Assembly (NCBI GenBank): GCA_009921765.1
Contig: RFXC01000224.1
Span: 1-6,510, forward strand
Source: Betaproteobacteria bacterium
Lineage (GTDB): Bacteria; Pseudomonadota; Gammaproteobacteria; Burkholderiales; Burkholderiaceae
Direction: 5' to 3'
Length of the DNA: 6,510 bases
Under the pieces are notes generated by a model. That model saw nothing but the letters and a program-made list of their open reading frames with translations, was not told the origin of the DNA and did no database searches. This document shows, piece by piece, positions 1 through 6,510 of the stretch. A program made the translations under genes and the position numbers. The first letter of the stretch is position 1; every line of letters starts with the position of its first letter.

Positions 1-2
1 GG

Positions 3-686
3 GCGCGTGAGGCACTTCGCGTGTCGCCCATCCGGCGGGAAAAACCTGCAACAGGAGCGGACGGCGGTGCGGCCGATGTCAGCCAGTCCACGCTCGGGTT
101 CATGAAGCTGCCCGGGCTCTGGATCAGCTTCGTCTATTTCTTCGGAACAGCGTTTGCCATTGGCGGGGTGCAGACCTTCGGCCCCGAGTCCGCCGCGCAG
201 CTTCACGAGCTTCCGGCCGCGCAGGTGGCGTTGCTGGTGAGCGTCTACATGGTTGGCAGCGCCGTGGGCGCGCTGGTGGGCGGCTACACCATGGGGGATA
301 TTCGCTATGCCGAGCGCATCGTGAGCCTTTCGCTCATCGTGGCGCTGTCGGTGGCGCTTGCCATCGGCTATCTCACGACGCCGATCTGGATGTCGTCGGT
401 ATTGTTCGGAATGATGGGCTTTGCTGCGGGCGTGGGCACGCCCGCTCGTGACCTGCTGGTCAAGCGCGCCGCGCCGCCGGGCGCGACCGGGCGCATCTAC
501 GGCATTGTGTATTCGGGGCTAGACGTGGGTGTCGCCCTCGCGCCCGCGCTCTTTGGCTTCATGATGGACGCACGCTGGCCAGCCGGTATCTGGATCGGGG
601 TTGCCATGGCCTATGTGCTCATGATCGTTTGCGCCAACATGCTGGCTCGCCATTCGGTTGAGCGCGCTGCTGGTGGGCGCGTCTGA
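3..686 (+). CDS. MFS transporter, C-terminal half (5' end beyond window)
   Basis: Inner-membrane secondary transporter of the major facilitator superfamily; the substrate cannot be assigned. The frame is open to the left edge, so this is a partial gene. The GTG at 21 is the first possible start, but it falls in what looks like the charged, Ala/Gly-rich central cytoplasmic loop, so it is unlikely to be the true start. About six hydrophobic helices follow, at roughly nt 111-180, 222-290, 315-374, 381-443, 498-566 and 582-644, matching TM7-TM12 of a 12-helix protein. A PGATGRIYG loop at nt 477-503 precedes TM11; a loop of this type with Gly-Arg before TM11 is common in MFS drug and metabolite exporters. 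The C-terminus is short and Arg-rich. rarA begins 13 bp after the stop, so the two genes are probably co-transcribed, though no functional link is implied. The superfamily is secure; the subfamily is not. Confidence 0.88.
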   Translation, partial: AREALRVSPIRREKPATGADGGAADVSQSTLGFMKLPGLWISFVYFFGTAFAIGGVQTFGPESAAQLHELPAAQVALLVSVYMVGSAVGALVGGYTMGDIRYAERIVSLSLIVALSVALAIGYLTTPIWMSSVLFGMMGFAAGVGTPARDLLVKRAAPPGATGRIYGIVYSGLDVGVALAPALFGFMMDARWPAGIWIGVAMAYVLMIVCANMLARHSVERAAGGRV

Positions 687-699
687 GCGGTGTTGCCCG

Positions 700-2013
700 G
701 TGACTGAGCAGGCAGATTTCCTGCAGGAGCAGTCAGCGCCGCTTGCCGAGCGGCTGCGCCCGATTGCGCTGAACGACGTCATCGGTCAGTCGCATTTGCT
801 TGGGGTGGGCAAACCCCTCAGGGTGGCCTTCGAATCGGGTAAGCCACACTCGATGATTTTCTGGGGGCCGCCGGGCGTGGGCAAGACCACGCTCGCCCGC
901 CTCATGGCGAGCGCGTTCGAATCGCACTTCATCTCGCTGTCGGCGGTGCTGGCTGGCGTCAAGGATATTCGGGAGGCGGTTGAAGAGGCGCGTGTTGCCC
1001 AGGGGCGCGGCCTGCGTACCATCGTGTTCGTTGATGAAGTCCACCGCTTCAACAAGGCGCAGCAGGATGCGTTCCTTCCGCACGTGGAGAGTGGGCTCTT
1101 CACCTTTATCGGTGCAACCACCGAGAACCCATCGTTCGAAGTGAATGGGGCGTTGTTGTCGCGTGCCCGTGTTTATGTGCTGAAGGCGCTCGTCACGTCT
1201 GAGATGGAGCAGCTTTTTGATCGGGCCCTGGGCGGGCTGGGTCATGGGGCGCCCGCATTTGATCCCGTGGCGCGTGAGCGCCTGATCGGTTGGGCTGACG
1301 GCGATGCGCGGCGGCTGTTGAATGCAGTCGAGATCGTCGCTGATGCGGCGAGTGCGCAGCGCCTGCAGAGCGTTGATGGCGATGTGCTTGAGTCGGCAAT
1401 GTCGCAGAACCTGCGGCGTTTCGACAAGGGAGGTGATGCGTTTTACGACCAGATCAGCGCGCTTCACAAGTCGGTTCGCGGATCGCATCCCGATGCTGCG
1501 CTCTACTGGTTTGCACGCATGATCGATGGCGGGGCAGATCCGCGATACCTCGCCCGGCGAATCATCCGGATGGCTTCAGAAGATATTGGCAACGCTGACC
1601 CGCGCGCGCTCGCGCTCGCGCTCGATGCCGCGGAAACCTACGAGCGGCTGGGCTCTCCCGAGGGCGAGCTTGCGCTTGCGCAGGCGCTGGTGTTTCTCGC
1701 GTCCGCGCCAAAATCCAATGCGGTCTATGAGGCATGGAACGCAGCGCTGGCGCACGTTCGCAGCGACGCCTCGCGGCCCGTTCCCGAGCATCTTCGAAAC
1801 GCGCCCACCCGGCTCATGAAGCAGCTGGGTTACGGACAGCGTTATCGCTATGCGCATGACGAACCAGACGCTTACGCCGCTGGCGAAACCTATCTGCCTG
1901 ATGGCATGGCGGAGCCGCGCTGGTATAAGCCTGCGCCTCGCGGACTCGAGATCCGCATTGCAGAAAAGCTCGAGCGGTTGCGGCAGCTCGATCGCGAGGC
2001 GGGTGGCGGCTGA
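700..2013 (+). CDS. rarA: Replication-associated recombination protein A (RarA/MgsA AAA+ ATPase)
   Basis: Cytoplasmic AAA+ ATPase of the RarA/Mgs1/WRNIP1 family. Family members act at stalled replication forks, bind SSB and DNA ends, and help fork maintenance and recombination. With the GTG at 700 the protein has 437 residues, close to the roughly 447 of E. coli RarA. Visible motifs: Walker A GPPGVGKTT (56-64), Walker B IVFVDEVHRF (108-117), sensor 1 GATTENPS (138-145), the SRAR segment with the likely arginine finger (154-157), and sensor 2 DARRLLN (202-208). The C-terminal family block includes KSVRGSHPDAALYW (257-270), the SEDIGNADPRA segment (293-303) and GYGQRYRYAHDEPDAYAAGE (377-396). 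The TTG at 658 would add 14 residues and overlap the transporter. I prefer 700 because its N-terminus aligns with the family LAxRxRPxxLxxxIGQ block; the ribosome-binding site, GAGCGG at 685-690, is weak. No clear terminator follows the stop. Confidence 0.96.
   Translation: MTEQADFLQEQSAPLAERLRPIALNDVIGQSHLLGVGKPLRVAFESGKPHSMIFWGPPGVGKTTLARLMASAFESHFISLSAVLAGVKDIREAVEEARVAQGRGLRTIVFVDEVHRFNKAQQDAFLPHVESGLFTFIGATTENPSFEVNGALLSRARVYVLKALVTSEMEQLFDRALGGLGHGAPAFDPVARERLIGWADGDARRLLNAVEIVADAASAQRLQSVDGDVLESAMSQNLRRFDKGGDAFYDQISALHKSVRGSHPDAALYWFARMIDGGADPRYLARRIIRMASEDIGNADPRALALALDAAETYERLGSPEGELALAQALVFLASAPKSNAVYEAWNAALAHVRSDASRPVPEHLRNAPTRLMKQLGYGQRYRYAHDEPDAYAAGETYLPDGMAEPRWYKPAPRGLEIRIAEKLERLRQLDREAGGG
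1606..1623 (+). repeat. Three tandem GCGCTC hexamers inside rarA
   Basis: Three perfect in-frame copies of GCGCTC encode Ala-Leu three times (residues 303-308 of RarA). The protein shows no obvious length expansion here relative to E. coli RarA as I recall it, so this probably reflects codon bias over an Ala/Leu helix. A hexamer run can slip during replication without a frameshift, adding or removing Ala-Leu units. Confidence 0.8.
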
Positions 2014-2052
2014 TTCGACATGGCGTTGCGCCCGGCGTGGACTGGGCCTGAT

Positions 2053-3048
2053 CTACTGCTGACCAGGTTTCACGCCAACATCCCGGAGCACCCCTTCCCA
2101 CCGATCGATCTCCTGTTTCCAGAAGGTGTTGAACTGGGTGGGGGTCATGTCGCGTGCATAAACACCCATGGTGTCGAAGCGTTCGACCACATCGGGCATT
2201 TTCACCACCGCGGCGATGTCACGGTTGATGCGCTCGATTGCTGCCGCTTCAATGCCAACGGGTGCCACGATACCGAACCAGCCGTTGATCACCATGGTGG
2301 GATAGGTTTCGGCGACGGTCGGCAGATCGGGGCGTCCTGGAACTCGGGCGTCAGAGAAAATTCCGATGGCCTTGAGGCGCCCGCTCTTCACCATTGCATC
2401 GAGTGGCGGTACGCCATCGATCACCGCTTGTGCGTCGCCATTGATGACTGCGGACACGCTCTGACTTGCCTGCGTAAACGGCACTGCGCGCCATGTCACC
2501 CCGCTTGCCTTGGCCAGCATCTCGGCGGCCAGATGCGGGACGGAATACTGGAATGCCGTTGCAACGATGAACTTGTCCGGCTCGCGTTTTGCCTGGGCTA
2601 TTACATCGGCCAAGGTCCGGGCAGGGCTGCTCGTGCTCACCGCAATCATCATGGGGCTCATGCCCACCATGGCAATGCCGGTGAAGTCGCGTGCGATGTC
2701 CACCTGGGCTGGTCTGAACATGTACTGCGCCATGGTCAGCGCCGATGCCTGCACAAATCCAAGCTGGTGTTGATTGCGCTCGGCGGTCTTGAGCGCTGCC
2801 ATGCCGATGACGCCGCCTGCACCCGGCTTGTTGTCGATGATCACCGGCTGGCTCCAGATCTTGGACAGTCGGTCGCCGACGGTACGCGCCATGATGTCGG
2901 GCGCAGTCCCCGCCGCCGCGGGAACCGTGAAGCGCACGATTCGATTGGGCCAGGCGGAAGATGGCGGTTGGGTTTGAGCAATGGCGCTGGCGCCGAGCGC
3001 CCCCAGAAGAATTGCAGTGGTCAGAGTCCGTCGGGATGGCATGAGCAT
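2053..3048 (-). CDS. Bug-family (TctC-like) periplasmic solute-binding protein
   Basis: Secreted 331-residue substrate receptor of the tripartite tricarboxylate transporter (Bug) family, which binds carboxylates and other small organic solutes in the periplasm. Residues 1-24 form a signal peptide: Arg6-Arg7, a hydrophobic core, and probable cleavage after Ala-Ile-Ala24 before Gln25. Family blocks: FTVPAAAGTAPDIMAR (40-55), IIDNKPGAGGVIGMAAL (70-86), the PDKF...PHLAAEML segment (157-178), VPFTQASQSVSAVINGDA (189-206), DGVPPL (211-216) and PDLPTVAE (240-247). The ATG at 3048 has GGAGA at 3058-3054, five bases away. A second ATG at 3042 would shorten the protein by two residues and is nearly as plausible. 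The gene lies 24 bp after the monooxygenase on the same strand, so it is probably the second gene of that operon. No TctA or TctB membrane genes are present, making it an orphan receptor, as is usual for Bug proteins. The ligand is unknown. Confidence 0.93.
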   Translation of the reverse strand: MLMPSRRTLTTAILLGALGASAIAQTQPPSSAWPNRIVRFTVPAAAGTAPDIMARTVGDRLSKIWSQPVIIDNKPGAGGVIGMAALKTAERNQHQLGFVQASALTMAQYMFRPAQVDIARDFTGIAMVGMSPMMIAVSTSSPARTLADVIAQAKREPDKFIVATAFQYSVPHLAAEMLAKASGVTWRAVPFTQASQSVSAVINGDAQAVIDGVPPLDAMVKSGRLKAIGIFSDARVPGRPDLPTVAETYPTMVINGWFGIVAPVGIEAAAIERINRDIAAVVKMPDVVERFDTMGVYARDMTPTQFNTFWKQEIDRWEGVLRDVGVKPGQQ

Positions 3049-3053
3049 GGGGG

Positions 3054-3058
3054 TCTCC
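3054..3058 (-). promoter_or_regulatory. Ribosome-binding site of the Bug receptor gene
   Basis: GGAGA read on the minus strand, five bases before the ATG at 3048 and eleven before the alternative ATG at 3042. The spacing favours the upstream start. It lies inside the 24-bp gap after the monooxygenase stop, which supports independent initiation on a shared transcript. Confidence 0.7.
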
Positions 3059-3072
3059 GTTTATTGGTCAGA

Positions 3073-4713
3073 TCATTGGGTGGTCGGCGAGTGGCCAGCG
3101 ACCCGTGCGAGCGCGCGACATCCAGCCGCGAAGTCGTTGCCGCGCCAACCGACGTGGTGGTCGGGGCGAATCAACACGAAATCAGCGCCAAACAGATCGC
3201 GAAGCGCAGGAGCCTGGGGCGTGATGATGGCGAGCGGTACGCCAATCGACGTTGCGGCCTGACACCAGTCGGCAGCGCGGTCTGCGGTGTCTGGTCGGGT
3301 CATCAGCAAGGTGAGCCGATCGCTCGCAAAGTGATCAAACAGAGAAGCCCCGCGCGCTTTGCCGTCGGTCAGCCAGAGATGCGGGGCGCGACAGCCCGGG
3401 CGCGCCGAGGGCTCATAGTGCGGACGCGGCACTCGCGGCGCCGTATCTGCCCTGTCGCGCACGATCACCGGTGAGGCCTCGTAGTGATAGCCAATCACCA
3501 CCCCCAGCGACTTAAACTCAGGTGCCTTGCCGGTGAGGATGGCTTCGCGCGTGGTTGCGCGAATAGCATCCGCCTCCAGACCAGCTTGATCGAGGAGCGG
3601 CGAAAAATACGAGGAAGACAGCAGGCGGTGGTTGGCCACCGCCTCATCCACGACGCGCTGGTGTACCTGTCGCCGCTCGATGTCGTAGCTGTCCAGAAGG
3701 GCGGGGCCGCCCCATCCCTTGATGCATGCGGCCAGTTTCCAGCCCAGATCGACCGCATCGCCAATACCCATGTTCATGCCGTGTCCGCCAAAGGGCGGAT
3801 GAAGATGACAGGCATCGCCCACCAGGAATACCCGACGGTCGCGGTAGCGCTCGGCGATCAGTTGATGGGCCGTCCAGTCGTCAACGCTTAGCAAGTCAAC
3901 TGGAATGTCTGCGCCGACTGCTGCACGGATCAGTTCGACGGGCTCGGCGTTGTCGGCGATTGCCCGGGGCAGGCCGAAGGTCCAGAGATCGCCCTTGTCG
4001 AGTGGCGCGATGGTGGAGGGCGCTTTGGCCTGAACCATCCAGAACATGATGGCGTCGCCTAGTGCATGCCTTTGCTGCAGGCCGGGCGAGCGGAAGATGT
4101 ACGCCCGATGCTGACCGAGCGGCGATTGTCCGTGCATGGCGATCTGGAGCTTGTCGCGGACCGTGCTGCGCGCGCCGTCGGCGCCCACCAGGAAGCGGCC
4201 TCGCAGCGTTTTCGTTGTGCCTGGCGCATTGGTCTCGAAAGTGGCGGTGACTGTCTCTGGGTCTTGCGTGAAATCGACCAGTCGGGCCGGGTGAATCAGG
4301 GTGACGTTCCCGGTGGCAAGTGCTGCGGCTCTCAATACTTTCTCAACCTTGTACTGCGGCACCCATTGAGCATGCTCCGAAAAGCGTTCATCGCGTACGG
4401 GCGAGCAGGAGAAGGCATTTTCGAAGCGAGCGAGCTCCTTGCCGAGCAAGCTGGTGGCAAACACGACATTCGAAGGGAAATCGATTCCAAATGGGGCTTG
4501 CGCAGCCAGTTGCCCGGCGATACCCCAGCGGCGCATGAGTTCTCGCGAGCGCACGTTGGTGGTTTTGGCACGGGGTGCGAGGCCTTCGCGCGCCTGCGCT
4601 TCGAGCACCGTGCACCGGACGCCTTGTTGCCCGAGTTCAAGCGCAAGCGAGAGCCCGACAGGGCCCGCGCCCGTCACGATCACCTCGCAGTCCAGGGTGG
4701 CGTCTCTCCTCAT
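3073..4713 (-). CDS. FAD-dependent aromatic hydroxylase-type monooxygenase (PHBH/MhpA-like)
   Basis: Single-component flavoprotein monooxygenase of class A. Enzymes of this family use NAD(P)H and O2 to hydroxylate aromatic or related rings. The 546-residue protein shows the ADP-binding GAGPVG motif (15-20), the NAD(P)H/FAD DG motif GADGARSTVR (177-186), and the GD motif VGDACHLHPPFGGHGMN (298-314), which contacts the FAD ribose and closes the active site. A C-terminal domain of about 105 residues (about 440-546, ending near LIRPDHHVGWRG at 514-525) resembles the thioredoxin-like tail of MhpA and phenol hydroxylase types. No signal peptide or membrane helix is seen, so the enzyme is cytoplasmic. 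The ATG at 4713 lacks an upstream ribosome-binding site; an AGGAGA lies just inside, in codons 2-3. The Bug receptor follows after 24 bp. The substrate cannot be inferred: MhpA-like, resorcinol- and polyketide-hydroxylase branches share these motifs. No regulator gene is adjacent. Confidence 0.93.
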   Translation of the reverse strand: MRRDATLDCEVIVTGAGPVGLSLALELGQQGVRCTVLEAQAREGLAPRAKTTNVRSRELMRRWGIAGQLAAQAPFGIDFPSNVVFATSLLGKELARFENAFSCSPVRDERFSEHAQWVPQYKVEKVLRAAALATGNVTLIHPARLVDFTQDPETVTATFETNAPGTTKTLRGRFLVGADGARSTVRDKLQIAMHGQSPLGQHRAYIFRSPGLQQRHALGDAIMFWMVQAKAPSTIAPLDKGDLWTFGLPRAIADNAEPVELIRAAVGADIPVDLLSVDDWTAHQLIAERYRDRRVFLVGDACHLHPPFGGHGMNMGIGDAVDLGWKLAACIKGWGGPALLDSYDIERRQVHQRVVDEAVANHRLLSSSYFSPLLDQAGLEADAIRATTREAILTGKAPEFKSLGVVIGYHYEASPVIVRDRADTAPRVPRPHYEPSARPGCRAPHLWLTDGKARGASLFDHFASDRLTLLMTRPDTADRAADWCQAATSIGVPLAIITPQAPALRDLFGADFVLIRPDHHVGWRGNDFAAGCRALARVAGHSPTTQ

Positions 4714-4721
4714 GGCAACAG

Positions 4722-4750
4722 AGGGTAGAGGCTGTCCTTCGGAATGCCAA
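4722..4750 (-). promoter_or_regulatory. Tentative promoter of the monooxygenase-Bug operon
   Basis: On the minus strand TTGGCA (4750-4745) matches the -35 consensus at five of six bases. It is followed 17 bp later by TACCCT (4727-4722), a poor -10 (three of six). If used, transcription would begin about 4715, giving almost no leader before the ATG at 4713. The -35 lies within the inverted repeat at 4740-4756. This is a weak call from matches alone. Confidence 0.25.
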
Positions 4751-4756
4751 ATTCCG
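4740..4756. repeat. Inverted repeat CGGAAT-N5-ATTCCG, possible operator
   Basis: Two perfect 6-bp arms (4740-4745 and 4751-4756) flank a five-base spacer in the 100-bp region between two divergent genes. The element sits just upstream of the serS -10 and covers the tentative -35 of the monooxygenase. That is where a repressor or activator dimer could control the catabolic pair. The alternatives are chance or a small hairpin. No regulator gene in the window identifies a binder. Confidence 0.4.
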
Positions 4757-4768
4757 CGGCCCTCGCGC

Positions 4769-6122
<1,354 letters not shown>

Positions 6123-6156
6123 CGTCGGTTCGACATTCTTCCCGGACAGGAAAAGC

Positions 6157-6184
6157 GCTGCAGGTGGGTTAGACAGCTGCAGGT
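6157..6184 (+). repeat. Direct repeat GCTGCAGGT (two copies) in the tRNA-Ser leader
   Basis: GCTGCAGGT occurs at 6157-6165 and 6176-6184, 19 bp apart. Because CTGCAG is its own reverse complement, the two copies can also pair as a 6-bp stem around a 13-nt loop. There is no following U run, so it is not an intrinsic terminator. It lies in the stretch that RNase P would remove from the tRNA precursor. Confidence 0.6.
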
Positions 6185-6207
6185 TCCCCGGGACAGCCGT
6201 AGGTTCA

Positions 6208-6298
6208 GGAAAGGTGGCAGAGTGGTCGAATGCGCCGGATTCGAAATCCGGTGTACGGGTCTCCCGTACCGTGGGTTCGAATCCCACCCTTTCCGCCA
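6208..6298 (+). tRNA. tRNA-Ser, anticodon CGA
   Basis: A complete cloverleaf can be drawn. The acceptor stem GGAAAGG (6208-6214) pairs with CCTTTCC (6288-6294), followed by discriminator G and encoded CCA (6296-6298). The anticodon stem CCGGA (6235-6239) pairs with TCCGG (6247-6251) around a seven-base loop with anticodon CGA at 6242-6244, reading UCG. The long variable arm typical of class II tRNAs is a 7-bp stem, GTACGGG (6253-6259) with CCCGTAC (6263-6269), and a TCT loop. The T arm is GTGGG/CCCAC (6271-6275, 6283-6287) around TTCGAAT. The long arm and discriminator G are serine identity elements recognised by SerRS, which is encoded just upstream. No base looks defective. Confidence 0.98.
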
Positions 6299-6343
6299 GA
6301 ACAAGTCCTGCTAACTCGCTCAGCCGGGTTGTCAGGCGCTCAG

Positions 6344-6368
6344 AGCCCCGCACCATGCGGGGCTTTTT
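6344..6368 (+). terminator. Intrinsic terminator after tRNA-Ser
   Basis: A 9-bp perfect stem, AGCCCCGCA (6344-6352) with TGCGGGGCT (6356-6364), closes a three-base CCA loop and runs straight into TTTTT (6364-6368), then G and TTTT. It ends the tRNA-Ser transcript and any serS read-through, 46 bases after the CCA end. Confidence 0.9.
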
Positions 6369-6510
6369 GTTTTGAGCTCCTGACTGACCTCATGGGCACC
6401 ATCCCCTGAAAATCGTCTCAAACCCCGTTTCGTCTCAGAACCTCCTGACTTTTTGGCTGTGGTACGGCAGGAGGGGGTTGGCAAAATTGCAAAGCCTCGG
6501 TGCCGTACTG
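6369..6510. other. Gene-free or unresolved tail with short repeats
   Basis: No supportable gene is seen. All three minus-strand frames stay open for 24 or more codons from the right edge, so the C-terminus of a converging gene cannot be excluded or chosen. Short repeats are present: TCGTCTCA at 6413-6420 and 6430-6437; CTCCTGACT at 6377-6385 and 6442-6450; and the inverted pair GTACGGCA (6462-6469) with TGCCGTAC (6501-6508). Confidence 0.4.

Noticed and set aside
733..1488. A 251-codon minus-strand open frame inside rarA
   Set aside because: It is the antisense shadow of rarA; no domain or ribosome-binding site is seen.
2020..3474. A 484-codon plus-strand open frame antisense to the Bug gene and the end of the monooxygenase
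   Set aside because: Its translation is rich in His, Cys and Arg, has no recognisable domain, and crosses two well-supported minus-strand genes and the gap between them. Long antisense frames are expected in GC-rich coding DNA.
4066..4728. A 220-codon plus-strand open frame antisense to the monooxygenase
   Set aside because: Composition is typical of an antisense frame, it has no recognisable motif, and it overlaps the intact FAD-binding region of the real gene.

Overview
This GC-rich 6.5-kb window reads as ordinary chromosome from a beta-proteobacterium, most likely Burkholderiales. The grounds are the codon use, an orphan Bug-type periplasmic receptor (a family greatly expanded in Bordetella, Cupriavidus and relatives), the rarA/serS neighbourhood, and a tRNA-Ser placed directly behind serS. 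The lineage is inferred from gene content; no taxonomic marker was compared.

Layout. (1) 3-686, plus strand: C-terminal half of a major facilitator superfamily transporter, cut by the left edge. (2) 700-2013, plus: rarA (mgsA), the replication-associated recombination AAA+ ATPase, starting 13 bp after the transporter stop. (3) 4713-2053, minus: a two-gene unit transcribed toward rarA. It comprises an FAD-dependent aromatic-ring hydroxylase-type monooxygenase and, 24 bp downstream, a secreted tripartite-tricarboxylate-type (Bug) solute-binding protein. (4) 4714-4813: a 100-bp divergent promoter region with an extended -10 for serS and a 17-bp inverted repeat that could be an operator. (5) 4814-6121, plus: serS, seryl-tRNA synthetase. 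(6) 6208-6298, plus: tRNA-Ser with anticodon CGA, probably with its own promoter whose perfect TATAAT overlaps the serS stop codon, and followed by a strong intrinsic terminator at 6344-6368. (7) 6369-6510: no gene resolved; only a few short repeats.

How the parts relate. rarA and serS are housekeeping genes that sit next to each other in many proteobacteria (lolA-rarA-serS in E. coli). Here an opposite-strand catabolic-looking pair separates them, and a transporter rather than lolA precedes rarA. The pair looks like an accessory uptake and hydroxylation module whose substrate cannot be read from the sequence. serS and tRNA-Ser(CGA) place an enzyme beside one of its own substrates.

I found no CRISPR array, insertion sequence, toxin-antitoxin pair, defence island or clearly new system. 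The most useful observations are the broken rarA-serS synteny, the embedded tRNA promoter, the divergent-region palindrome, and the monooxygenase start, which lacks a ribosome-binding site.
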